Positions 8,701-16,845 are shown, numbered from the stretch's first letter. The stretch: 22,958 nt of DNA from Clostridia bacterium BRH_c25 (GCA_001515955.1 LOES01000090.1:1-22958); one strand, 5' to 3'. Made by a program: numbers and translations. The notes: generated from the sequence alone by a model not told the origin.

Positions 8701-11537
8701 ACCACTGGACTGGACTTTTTGATTTGGAAAGTAATAAATGGAAGCAAGATTTACCGCAGACGTCACAGTTTGCGAGAGACAGGATTCATGACAGGTTATT
8801 AAGGTCTATTGCAGAATTGTTTTTCGGTAGGCTATATTTTGGTATTGAATCTTCAGGGCTTGGCTGGCCAACATTGACTTTGCAGGATGACTTACTGCAA
8901 ATATATGCATCAAGTTCCGGCGTACATGTTGATATATTTAGACAGATTTGTGACTCTTTTATAAGGATTTTAGGAGATAAATACCGGTATGAACCTTCTG
9001 AACATATTCCTATTGATTACCCTGATTATAGTAGTCTGACTGCTCCATTAAAAAGGTATATCCGTGCTATAACCAGTAAATATAATATTGATGAAGAAAC
9101 ACTTGGACAGAATGTCATCCAAGCGCTACAAAACGGAGGTCATAGTGGTGCGAAAATTAATACAAGATTATTGCACGTACATGTATCCCAAGCAGATGAT
9201 ACAGTATGGACTTGTCCAATTTGTTCGCGGTACCATCTCCATGCCTCAACTGGAATCTGTACAAACTGTTGTACAGATTTAAATCCTGATCCAGATGAGA
9301 TCTGTAGGGAGATATGGAATCAGAATTATATTGCTAAGCCTGCTTCTGAAAAGCGTAAGCCAATCCGGTTGCATTGTGAAGAATTAACGGCTCAATCCGA
9401 TGACCAAGCGGAAAGACAGAGACACTTTAGAGGCATGATAGTTAATTTTAATGGCCAACAAAGGGTGTATCACCGCATTGTAGATGAGATAGATGTCTTA
9501 AGTGTCACAACAACAATGGAAGTGGGCGTTGATATTGGTAGTTTGCAGGCAGTTATGATGGCTAATATGCCGCCCATGAGGTTTAACTATCAACAAAGGG
9601 TAGGACGTGCAGGGAGAAGAGGGCAGGCCTTTGCTTTTGTTCTCACATTATGTAGAGGCCGTAGCCATGATGAATACTACTTCGCAAACCCAGAAAAGAT
9701 AACAGGTGATCCACCTCCAGTCCCATTTATCACTATGGGGCAGTCTAGGATTGTTAAACGGCTTTTAGCAAAGGAGTGTTTACGTAGAGCTTTCTGGAGT
9801 GCCGGTGTAAGGTGGTGGGATAGCCCTGTTCCCCCAGATAGCCATGGAGAATTTGGCCTTGCAGTGGACCCAGATAATCAACGTGGGTGGGTGCAAAACG
9901 AAAATTCCGTAGTTCCATGGCTTAATAGTCAAAAAAGTGACCAAGCTGAAATAATAAGGGCACTTATAAATAAGGATGATGATAGCTTACTTGACTGGGT
10001 TTCGAATGAACTCCCCGCGCTTATTTCTAGTTCTGTGAATAAACCAGAGCTTTCTGGTGACGGTTTGGCAGAGAGACTAGCGGAAGGTGCAATATTACCA
10101 ATGTATGGAATGCCTTCAAGAACAAGAAACCTGTACCATTATGCCAAAGGGCAAGTAATAAAAGCTATTGATAGGGATTTGGAGCTGTCTATTACGGAGT
10201 TTGCTCCTGGAGCACAGAAGACAAAAGACAAAGCAATTCATACTTCAATAGGTTTTACCCCTCCATTGGTAAACCACGGGTATAGATGGATGCCTGCAAC
10301 AAATAATCCACTTCCGTATAGAAGATGGATGCAACGATGTAAAAGATGTAACAATATTGACACAAGTGACCTTCCATTAACTGATAAAAGTTGTACATAC
10401 TGTGGGCAACCGGAAGATGAAGACCGTAATTTTTTTCAATTTGAAATTGCTGTACCGCAGGCTTATAGGACAGATTTTTCTCCAGGTGAAGATGCCAAGG
10501 AGGATACAGATATTTTAACCGGTGCGCCCTCACTACTTGCAGAATCAAACACGGCTATAATAGAGTCAAAACAAGTTGGGAATTGTGACTTATCAGTTTC
10601 GGATAATGGGCGTGTATGGCGGATAAATGATAATGCTGGCAGGCTGTTTGAAGGATCAATAATTACTTATGATGGAATGGAACACCAGTGGATTTCATCA
10701 AAATATGGGGGAAGTCCAATTGAAAGTATAGCTTTGGCGGCAGGAAAAACAACCGAAGTGTTACGTCTGCAACCAGCCAGTATTCCTTTTGGCTTGAACA
10801 TTGATCCACTATACTCCTATGGTGCAGTCAATGGTGCAGTTAAAGGAGCTATATATTCTGCAGCTTTTTTACTGAGACGTGTACTTGCAAGTGAACTTGA
10901 TATAGATCCTGACGAGATTGAGATTGCAAATTTCACACGGAAAGGGGATACTGGTGAGTTAGCGTATGCTGATATTGTTATGAGTGATAGATTGCCAAAT
11001 GGGGCAGGTTTCGTAAAGTACCTTTATGACAACTTTGAAAGAATTATCAAAGAAACTTGTGAACCAGTACCAGGCTCAAAGACATATGCTGAAACAATTA
11101 TATCTCCTGCTCACCGGTCATGTGATTCTGCCTGTTATGATTGCCTAAAAGTTTACCGCAATATGACTTACCATGGTTTGTTGGATTGGAGATTAGCAAT
11201 CTCTTATTTACGGATCTTATCAGATGCAAGTTATTTATCTGGGGTAGATGGTAACTTTGATTATCCTGAGTTAGATAATTGGATGGATACTGCAGTAATA
11301 TTAAGAGATAATTTTATTTCATATTTTGATAGTTATCAGCCAAAAACATGGGGCGTCCTGCCTGGATTTAAAGCTGGTAGAAGGCAGTATATTATTGTAC
11401 ATCCATTATGGGATAGAAATAATCCACAAGGTATTTTAGCAAAGGCAATTGCAGCAATGGATGCTGAGCCGGGCTTTATAGATACATTTAACTTGCTGCG
11501 TAGGCCAGGGTGGTGCCATAGGAATCAACTGAGGTGA
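5793..11537 (+). CDS. Giant SF2 DEAD/DEAH-type helicase with DUF1998-like C-terminus (DruE-like size)
   Basis: A 1914-residue ATP-dependent helicase or translocase. The ATG at 5793 has GAGGAG 8 nt upstream. Helicase motifs, in order: I GTGSGKT (119-125), Ia LILYPVNALVEDQ, Ib DILITNFSML, II DELH (369-372), III SAS (408-410), IV VVFSDSRED (807 on), V TTTMEVGVDIG, and VI QRVGRAGRRG (1268-1277). Cysteine pairs suggest zinc sites: C618/C621 with C758/C760/C763, C1141/C1144 with C1156/C1159, and C1516/C1519 with C1534/C1537. The C-terminus has the DUF1998-type signature CDSACYDCLKVYRN (1777 on). Helicases of this architecture include DruE of Druantia, and smaller relatives occur in DISARM. It overlaps both operon neighbours by a few bases. 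It is probably the motor that moves along or unwinds invading DNA for the nucleases nearby. Classification into a named system is uncertain. Confidence 0.92.
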   Translation: MIDPIRSYEAVRDNFILYVKTAFGTRFQSIEEEREKLLHKDKVMSQEPWIEPLPKYKSSGKSIDDVTGSDLPSLTSNEVLTFKEMVKCGLFSPEFPLYSHQYKMLRKALEGFNCVITSGTGSGKTESFLLPLLAQLAKEYSSWSTAGPMHPNLNDWWKNKQWKDSCKTNGRLTKSYRVSQRQHETRPAAVRALILYPVNALVEDQLTRLRKALDSDKARQWFAENGKGNRIYLGRYNGSTPVPGHELKRNGNPDTNKINGLAEKLKEMDDTSQIARMYANDPNNNDPDKRDVIAFFPQMDGAEMRSRWDMQDSPPDILITNFSMLSIMLMREADKDIFEKTRSWIACEDLPECKREEAKNTRVFHLIVDELHLYRGTAGAEVAYLLRLLLLRLGLHPDHPQLRILASSASLGADDPKSHEFLRDFFGSNTFEIIEGSLAPMPEVKENNYLPYNPFRIISENSSNLTDDVFYQVLQNMGVEYHGSEPCKALLQTLESPEFKVDAHMVCACNVEGKLRAVSLTDFGKKIFGDIPLDEIHKATQGLLILRSLYDEMGMRTSLPSFRMHFFFRNIEGLWASTKPLSGSTDGRPVGPLYASSKIIGDKNIGDEKYRVLELLYCEHCGTVFFGGSRLNNLENGITEMLATDPEIEGIPDRSPARFVERRTYNEFAVFWPQGEQEFKTDASRWYQPRIDAPDQSSSNHFSDQARWEEACLNNRTGYMVLTHEKYDEDPDQWVKGYLFSIIPDNDEDLENHRALPCLCPSCAADHTRRLRKSPIRGFRTGFTRVSQIFTKELFYQLPEIPQRKLVVFSDSREDAAQISNGVERSHYSDLVRDIAIDELQIQALGEPSVLDDIENNRNYSDFAQRYLEINPNAADEMQNLLGLTKSSIPPGLPPAFQQVLEAQVKEANEKLDSIRKRGRTRIVSVATILPPVDNLSSCGRLIERLIKLGVNPSGNEIRLQNFKWDDVWHHWTGLFDLESNKWKQDLPQTSQFARDRIHDRLLRSIAELFFGRLYFGIESSGLGWPTLTLQDDLLQIYASSSGVHVDIFRQICDSFIRILGDKYRYEPSEHIPIDYPDYSSLTAPLKRYIRAITSKYNIDEETLGQNVIQALQNGGHSGAKINTRLLHVHVSQADDTVWTCPICSRYHLHASTGICTNCCTDLNPDPDEICREIWNQNYIAKPASEKRKPIRLHCEELTAQSDDQAERQRHFRGMIVNFNGQQRVYHRIVDEIDVLSVTTTMEVGVDIGSLQAVMMANMPPMRFNYQQRVGRAGRRGQAFAFVLTLCRGRSHDEYYFANPEKITGDPPPVPFITMGQSRIVKRLLAKECLRRAFWSAGVRWWDSPVPPDSHGEFGLAVDPDNQRGWVQNENSVVPWLNSQKSDQAEIIRALINKDDDSLLDWVSNELPALISSSVNKPELSGDGLAERLAEGAILPMYGMPSRTRNLYHYAKGQVIKAIDRDLELSITEFAPGAQKTKDKAIHTSIGFTPPLVNHGYRWMPATNNPLPYRRWMQRCKRCNNIDTSDLPLTDKSCTYCGQPEDEDRNFFQFEIAVPQAYRTDFSPGEDAKEDTDILTGAPSLLAESNTAIIESKQVGNCDLSVSDNGRVWRINDNAGRLFEGSIITYDGMEHQWISSKYGGSPIESIALAAGKTTEVLRLQPASIPFGLNIDPLYSYGAVNGAVKGAIYSAAFLLRRVLASELDIDPDEIEIANFTRKGDTGELAYADIVMSDRLPNGAGFVKYLYDNFERIIKETCEPVPGSKTYAETIISPAHRSCDSACYDCLKVYRNMTYHGLLDWRLAISYLRILSDASYLSGVDGNFDYPELDNWMDTAVILRDNFISYFDSYQPKTWGVLPGFKAGRRQYIIVHPLWDRNNPQGILAKAIAAMDAEPGFIDTFNLLRRPGWCHRNQLR

Positions 11538-11542
11538 TATAT

Positions 11543-12628
11543 TTGAACCGGCATACAGTTCCAAATCTGACATTGAAACAATTGAATAGAATATCGCCTA
11601 GTAAATACTTTTCCTTACAGGCTTGTATCCTTCGTGAAGTTTGGTCAGCTGATAATCAGACTAAAGGATTATTACCGGTTGCACCAATTATAAAAATAGG
11701 AACAGTTGCCCATAAAGTATTAGAATTAGCTGCAAAAGGTTTAGTTAAGACAGAGGAAGATGCCGTAAAGCAATGGGATATTGGAGTAAAAGCAACTGAA
11801 GAGGAGATGAACTCCAGTTGGTTAGAAAAGCATTTACTACCTTTGTCAAAAAAGGCTAGGTACTATGAGGTTAAGCGCCAGCAATGTTTAATAATGGTAC
11901 GTAGTATATTAGGAAGAGGTAGTGGTAAAGGAATAATACGGCCTTCCTCTATAAAAGTCGAGGTATGGGTTGAATCAAGTAATGGAAAAGTTGCTGGGAA
12001 AATCGATGTTGTGCGGCAGACCTCAGAGGGTGTTCAAATAGTTGATTATAAAACTGGAGCAGTTCTTGAAATAAATGCTGATGCTGATGAGATAAAGCTG
12101 GAATATCAACTGCAGCTAAAAATATATGCAGCATTATATAATGAGAAATATGGTAATTGGCCAGAACATTTAGTTATTTTAACTTTGGGGCATAAGGAGT
12201 ATGAGATCCCGTTTACTAAAAAAGAATGTAAAAATTTGCTTGAAAAAGCATCAGCTAGGCTTGATGAGGTTAATGCAATGATAGCAAGTGCTCATAGCGT
12301 GAAAGAACTTGCTAATCCAACCCCAGATAATTGCAGGTATTGCACGTTTAGACCAGCTTGTGAAGTATATTGGACAACAAGAGATTTGACAGGTCTCTGG
12401 CCTATAGATTGTTATGGAAGAGTCATTGACTTAAAAGTGTTGAATAACGGAAGTTTGAGAGTAACAATTAATAATGGATCTGACAATGTAGTAATTCGTG
12501 GGTTAGATCCGAAAAGGCATGAGGGTTTTCAATATAATGCTAGTGAGGTATTCTTTTATAATTTAAATGTAGATTCAGTTTCTGGATATTATACAGAAAG
12601 TCTATTAACAACATGCTATTGTAAATAG
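11543..12628 (+). CDS. Cas4/AddB-like PD-(D/E)XK nuclease with Fe-S-type cysteine cluster
   Basis: About 361 residues. I chose the TTG at 11543 because GAGGTG (11531-11536) lies 6 nt upstream. An in-frame GTG at 11534 would sit inside that site. The fold is a RecB-family nuclease (PDDEXK_1 type): GTVAHKVLE (H57), E140, GKIDVV (D155), IVDYKTG (D168-x-K170) and the QxxxY-like EYQLQLKIYAALY (189 on). Four cysteines are spaced as in Cas4 and AddB Fe-S nucleases: C28 in LQAC, then C264-x2-C267-x5-C273 (CRYCTFRPAC). All catalytic residues look intact. Residues 285-361 are beta-rich and could be an OB-like nucleic-acid-binding tail (inference). The gene follows the helicase directly and ends the four-gene operon. 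It is probably the exonuclease or DNA-end-processing partner of the helicase, an analogue of helicase-nuclease pairs such as AddAB. Confidence 0.85.
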   Translation: MNRHTVPNLTLKQLNRISPSKYFSLQACILREVWSADNQTKGLLPVAPIIKIGTVAHKVLELAAKGLVKTEEDAVKQWDIGVKATEEEMNSSWLEKHLLPLSKKARYYEVKRQQCLIMVRSILGRGSGKGIIRPSSIKVEVWVESSNGKVAGKIDVVRQTSEGVQIVDYKTGAVLEINADADEIKLEYQLQLKIYAALYNEKYGNWPEHLVILTLGHKEYEIPFTKKECKNLLEKASARLDEVNAMIASAHSVKELANPTPDNCRYCTFRPACEVYWTTRDLTGLWPIDCYGRVIDLKVLNNGSLRVTINNGSDNVVIRGLDPKRHEGFQYNASEVFFYNLNVDSVSGYYTESLLTTCYCK

Positions 12629-12837
12629 TAATTAAAACTTTTTCATAGTCTGGTCTGTATAGGAAAATCTCCTAGCTTGGTTGTTTGAATTATAATTAAG
12701 TTTTTAATAACATTCTTGTTGGATTATTGCATTCCGTCTAGATGAATGAATAAATAGATGGTATACAAATTTATTGCTTTCATTCGTTTCTTCGCATATA
12801 CTAGTACATGAAAAATCATAATACTATGAGGTTATAG
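12629..12837. other. Intergenic gap between the helicase and methyltransferase operons
   Basis: This AT-rich stretch holds the promoter described below and a small inverted repeat TAGGA-N5-TCCTA (12660-12674). The repeat has only 5 bp per arm and no T-run, so it is not a convincing terminator. The helicase operon may therefore read through into the methyltransferase operon. No ORF or RNA gene is evident. Confidence 0.45.
12774..12806 (+). promoter_or_regulatory. Probable promoter of the HTH-methyltransferase operon with overlapping palindrome
   Basis: TTGCTT (12774-12779) and TATACT (12797-12802) are separated by 17 bp. The -10 is close to consensus and the -35 keeps only TTG. The perfect 8-bp palindrome TACTAGTA (12799-12806) overlaps the -10 and is a natural operator position. 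The start point would be about 30 nt before the HTH gene. Confidence 0.45.
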
Positions 12838-13008
12838 ATGGAATATATCACGGCAAAAGAAGTAGCGGTTAAATGGGGGATATCCCAGCGAAGAGTTCAA
12901 ACTCTATGTGAACAGGGACGGGTAAAGGGTGCTGTTAGGCTAGGCTGGGCTTGGGCAATTCCAAGAGAATCAGATAAACCTAAAGATGCCCGGAAAAAGA
13001 AAATGTAA
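12838..13008 (+). CDS. Small 56-aa helix-turn-helix DNA-binding protein (MerR/excisionase-like)
   Basis: The ATG at 12838 has GAGG 7 nt upstream, and the frame runs 56 codons to TAA. The protein MEYITAKEVAVKWGISQRRV followed by QTLCEQGRVKGAVRLG is a typical short HTH of the MerR/excisionase (HTH_17) kind. It has the 'tAkEvA..wgiS.RrVq.lc..GrI.GA.r.G..W.Ip' pattern and a lysine-rich tail. Such proteins bind DNA as regulators or architectural factors. It sits 61 nt before the methyltransferase gene in the same direction and probably in the same transcript. It is therefore a candidate controller of the restriction-modification operon, acting like C proteins do although from a different fold family. 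An alternative role as a recombination directionality factor is possible, but no integrase is nearby. Confidence 0.75.
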   Translation: MEYITAKEVAVKWGISQRRVQTLCEQGRVKGAVRLGWAWAIPRESDKPKDARKKKM

Positions 13009-13069
13009 CCTTTTAATTTCTATTTCTATAATTAACTGGCAATAATATTAAGAATGATTGAGGAGATAT

Positions 13070-14206
13070 ATGGCGATTTCACTTTTTTCTTTTTTTTCTG
13101 GTACAGGATTATTGGATCTCGGTTTTGAGGATAATGATTTAGATTATGATATAGTTTTTGTAAATGAATATAAGCAGGCATTTTTAGATGCATACATGTT
13201 TTCTCGTCAAAATCATAATATTGGGCTACCTAGATACGGATATCATTGTTGTAATATTAATGATTTTTTAAACATCAATCTAGCTGGTATACTGCAAGGC
13301 TATTTGCAGGAACAACGTAACCTGAATAATATTACCGGATTTATTGGTGGACCTCCATGTCCTGATTTTTCAGTAGGTGGTAAGAATCTTGGTAGGAATG
13401 GTGAAAATGGTATACTAGCACACAGCTATGTTAATCTGATTATTGCACAGCGGCCCGATTTTTTTATTTTTGAGAATGTCCGTGGGCTAGTAAAAACCGC
13501 AAAACATAGGGAGTATTTTGATGAACTAAAACTTGCTTTACGTAATGCTGGATATGTTATTTCTGATATTCTTCTAAACTCATTGAGTTTTGGGGTTCCC
13601 CAAGACAGAGATAGAGTTATAATGATAGGGGTTTTAAACAACCAGGGACTGGATTTACCTATAAATGATGATGGAGTTTTGGATTTCCCTTGGCTTCAAT
13701 ATGCTATGGCCGGCGCCGATGCTGATGTTATTAAACAATTACCTTGGCCGACAGAACAACCATATGAAGAAAATAGCCGAAGAGATTTTCAATATCATGT
13801 TCAAGAGAACCTTACAGTACAATATTGGTTTACCAAAAATAATGTTAGAAATCATCCAAATAGTGGAGATATTTTTCAGGTAAGGGCGGGAAGAACAAAG
13901 ATGTTGCAGATTCCAGAGGGAGATACAAGCCGTAAATCATTTAAAAGGCTACACAGGTGGAGATATTCTCCGACTGCTGCATATGGAAATAATGAAGTTC
14001 ATTTACATCCGTATGAGACAAGACGGTTAAGTGTATCTGAGGCTATGGCGATACAATCGCTACCAGCATGGTTTTGTCTACCAGAACACATGACATTAAC
14101 TGATAAATTTAAAGTAATTGGTAATGGTGTACCATATCTTATGGCTTTGGGGATTGCACGGGCAGTAAATGAATTTCTAAATCAAATATTTGATGAGGTG
14201 AACTAA
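13070..14206 (+). CDS. DNA (cytosine-5) methyltransferase, Dcm-like
   Basis: About 378 residues. It transfers methyl groups from S-adenosylmethionine to C5 of cytosine. I place the start at the ATG at 13070, just after GAGGAG (13060-13065). An upstream in-frame TTG at 13058 lies partly within that site. All major C5-methylase motifs are visible: I FSFFSGTGLLDLGFE, IV GGPPCPDFS with catalytic C97, VI FENVRGL (E135), VIII GVPQDRDRVIMIG, IX RRLSVSEAMAIQSLP and X KVIGNGVPYLMALGIA. The segment from about 190 to 300 is the target-recognition domain, so the site cannot be read from sequence. Motif IV is PCP rather than the commoner PCQ. Two bases separate its stop from the next start. It should protect host DNA and is the probable reason a vsr gene is kept at the left end of the island. 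Confidence 0.95.
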   Translation: MAISLFSFFSGTGLLDLGFEDNDLDYDIVFVNEYKQAFLDAYMFSRQNHNIGLPRYGYHCCNINDFLNINLAGILQGYLQEQRNLNNITGFIGGPPCPDFSVGGKNLGRNGENGILAHSYVNLIIAQRPDFFIFENVRGLVKTAKHREYFDELKLALRNAGYVISDILLNSLSFGVPQDRDRVIMIGVLNNQGLDLPINDDGVLDFPWLQYAMAGADADVIKQLPWPTEQPYEENSRRDFQYHVQENLTVQYWFTKNNVRNHPNSGDIFQVRAGRTKMLQIPEGDTSRKSFKRLHRWRYSPTAAYGNNEVHLHPYETRRLSVSEAMAIQSLPAWFCLPEHMTLTDKFKVIGNGVPYLMALGIARAVNEFLNQIFDEVN

Positions 14207-14208
14207 AA

Positions 14209-16845
14209 ATGGGTGAAAAGAGAATTATTATTGATCCGAGAATAATACAGCATCTTGGGCGAGATCTTATCACTTCTCCAGATGTTGCAATTATTGAGCT
14301 TATTAAAAACTCAATTGATGCAAAATCAAAAATAGTTAACATTCATTTATTTGAACGTTTTGATAAAGTTACTGAATGCAAGAATTTTATAACGGCTCTT
14401 CCAAAGGAAGTTTTAAATTTTATTCCTGAGAAGTTAAGAAAATCAACTGTTTTAATTGTTGAAGATAAAGGTTTCGGAATGTCAACAACCCAATTGGAAG
14501 ATGGTTTCTTAAAAATAGGAACGGATATAAAATCGAATAAAACAGGTGATGATATTATTCTTGGTGAAAAAGGAATAGGTAGATTAGCTGCTCAACGTCT
14601 TGGAAATGCACTTATTGTTGAGACTGCATCAGAAAGTGAAGGTCTTATATCGTTAACATACTTAGATTGGAATGAAATTATAAAGGGAAAAGATATTGTT
14701 CCATATGATCAGATATCTGGGACACATAATAGCTATACGAGATTATGGATATTTAATGTTAACTTCGAAGAGTTATTAGAATACCCTGTGCAATTAAGTC
14801 TAGATTCTACAAGTGAGATAACTGATATTAATCGGGATTTACAATCAGCTATGAATTTTTTGGTTTCACCGTTTAATGCTACAATGCCATCAGCGATAAT
14901 TAATATGTATTTTAATGATAAGCCTCTGGAGACTCGCTTTCCGGGTGAAATGCTAGAATTATCAGAGAGCACACATTACTTTTCTTTTATCAACAGCAAT
15001 AGTGTTATCTCATTAAATTATGGATTGAAATTACAACCATGGTATATTGAACGTATTCATCGCGCTTTAGTAAAGGCTGATGCTTTTACGCGCTTAAAAA
15101 AGCCTCATAATTTTTATCAAGAATTATTAAACGAAAACACTTCTAGAATTGACCAAGCCTTAACTTTTACTATAAACCAAGAAGAATTATGCGAACGAAT
15201 AGCATCATTTTATGAGGATGTTTATCCAAATTTAGTAAATAAAAATAATAAAGAAACTATTGAAAAATACTTTTATGAAGAGGCCTCAAAAATGGTAAGT
15301 AGGTTATGTGAAATTGCGCCTATTTCTGGTGAAATATATAGTTTTAAGCAGAATGCAGCAATTGGAGATAATATTATTATTGAATCAGTTAAGCAAAGAA
15401 ACAAAAACGATAAAATCCAAAATATTGATTTGAAAAAGCTGAAGCAATTCCTTGATAATTATAATGGAATTAAGTTATATAGAGGGAGCTACCGAATTGG
15501 TTTTTTAGGGAATAAAGAAAGTGACTGGATTAAACTACAGCAATATAGAACTAAAGGACAACAATGGTTTAGATTTGATTTGGGGAACACGGTCGGTTAT
15601 GTTTCACTTAATGATCCTCACCAAGAAAAAATTAAAGAGATAAGCTCACGTTTGGATATAAGTCAGAACTATGTTTCAGAAGCTTTTAAAAACTTAGTTT
15701 ATATCGTATTTAATAGATTGTTTTATGAACTAAATCAGAAAGCAAATGGTATTGTAAAAGTCATTCTGGAAGAGAAAGGACTTCTTGGTGAACCTTTAAC
15801 AAAACGCGTAAAGAAAAATGTTGACTTGGTTCAACAAATGATTAAGAAAAACAAAAAAATGATGAACACCATTCAAGAAGTTTCACGAACGCTGGAGAAA
15901 AAGGTCGTGATAGATGGTGCTTCCGCAAGTATGCCCAAAATAACATATGAGTTTGTCACAAAAGTTATTGATGATATAAATGAGCACTTTAAAGAAGATC
16001 AAGATACGCATGCCGAAGCTGCAAATTTATTAGTAGAAGCGGATGAACAGTTGAAAATAATTGAAGTAGAATCTTACAATAATTATAAATTGATGGCAAA
16101 TGGTTTAATTACAGAAACAATAACGCATGAATTACATTCATTAAGTACTACTAATATTGACAATCAAGTCGATGGACATTTTGAATCTTTAAAGGATTAT
16201 TTCTCTGAAAACAAGGAGGCAAAAGTATACAATTCACATGTATATCCGATAAAAAATAGTTATAATGTAATTTCAAATAAAATACTCCAAATAGGAGATA
16301 TGTATTCGTTCCTTGAAAAAACGTTTATTAAAAAAGGAACATATGATGAATTTATCGAACAGAATATAAAAGAGCTTGCCGAACAAGTATATGTTAATTT
16401 AATGAAGGCATCAAAATCAAGTAAAATAAACCTGGTGTGCGAAACAAGTGATTTAACTTGGTTTGTTCCTAAAGGAGTTTTGGTTCATGTCTTTTATAAT
16501 TTATTTAGTAATTCAAGATATTGGATTGATATACGTCGAAAAAGAGCAGAAAAAGATTCTGCTTATACCCATAGTGGAGATGATCAAATCATAGTAGAAC
16601 CGCTGGGGACCGATGGATTAATTGTATCCGATACTGGTACAGGGGTTACCACAAATATGCAAGATATACTTTTTGAGCCACTTCAATCTGGAAAGCCATA
16701 TAATGAAGGTCGCGGTATGGGTTTATATATTGTAAAGAAGCTGATGAATTCATTTAATGGGGACATTATCTTATTGCCAGATCTAAATGAGTTTGGTAAT
16801 CGCTATAGATTTTTACTCACGACAGATAAAGCGGAGGAAATGTAA
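14209..16845 (+). CDS. Dual GHKL ATPase: MORC/Hsp90-like N-terminus plus histidine-kinase-like C-terminus
   Basis: An 878-residue protein. The ATG at 14209 follows GAGGTG. The N-terminal GHKL module has an N box ELIKNSIDA (E30, N34, D37), a G1 box VEDKGFGMS (D86) and a G2 box GEKGIGRLA (119-127). This matches the Hsp90/MutL/MORC type, and prokaryotic paraMORC ATPases of this type are known in restriction-modification loci. The middle (about 500-660) is charged and coiled-coil-like. A sequence ITETITHELHSLST with H640-E641-L642 resembles a histidine-kinase H box. The last 120 residues are a second ATPase module: N box FYNLFSNSRYW (N764), G1 VSDTGTG (D808), F box near ILFEPLQSGK and G2 GRGMGLYIVKK (834-844). 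No membrane segment is present, so the protein is cytosolic. It overlaps the next gene by 1 nt (TAATG). It may remodel DNA or the nuclease complex, with possible kinase-like signalling. Confidence 0.88.
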   Translation: MGEKRIIIDPRIIQHLGRDLITSPDVAIIELIKNSIDAKSKIVNIHLFERFDKVTECKNFITALPKEVLNFIPEKLRKSTVLIVEDKGFGMSTTQLEDGFLKIGTDIKSNKTGDDIILGEKGIGRLAAQRLGNALIVETASESEGLISLTYLDWNEIIKGKDIVPYDQISGTHNSYTRLWIFNVNFEELLEYPVQLSLDSTSEITDINRDLQSAMNFLVSPFNATMPSAIINMYFNDKPLETRFPGEMLELSESTHYFSFINSNSVISLNYGLKLQPWYIERIHRALVKADAFTRLKKPHNFYQELLNENTSRIDQALTFTINQEELCERIASFYEDVYPNLVNKNNKETIEKYFYEEASKMVSRLCEIAPISGEIYSFKQNAAIGDNIIIESVKQRNKNDKIQNIDLKKLKQFLDNYNGIKLYRGSYRIGFLGNKESDWIKLQQYRTKGQQWFRFDLGNTVGYVSLNDPHQEKIKEISSRLDISQNYVSEAFKNLVYIVFNRLFYELNQKANGIVKVILEEKGLLGEPLTKRVKKNVDLVQQMIKKNKKMMNTIQEVSRTLEKKVVIDGASASMPKITYEFVTKVIDDINEHFKEDQDTHAEAANLLVEADEQLKIIEVESYNNYKLMANGLITETITHELHSLSTTNIDNQVDGHFESLKDYFSENKEAKVYNSHVYPIKNSYNVISNKILQIGDMYSFLEKTFIKKGTYDEFIEQNIKELAEQVYVNLMKASKSSKINLVCETSDLTWFVPKGVLVHVFYNLFSNSRYWIDIRRKRAEKDSAYTHSGDDQIIVEPLGTDGLIVSDTGTGVTTNMQDILFEPLQSGKPYNEGRGMGLYIVKKLMNSFNGDIILLPDLNEFGNRYRFLLTTDKAEEM

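Noticed and set aside
11534..11542. GTG start for the Cas4-like nuclease
   Set aside because: The GTG is inside the GAGGTG ribosome binding site that serves the TTG at 11543.
12660..12674. Terminator after the helicase operon
   Set aside because: The arms are only 5 bp and no T-run follows. It is kept only as a possible protein site.
13058..13069. TTG start for the methyltransferase
   Set aside because: It overlaps the GAGGAG that serves the ATG at 13070, and the family normally begins just before the FSFFSGTG motif.
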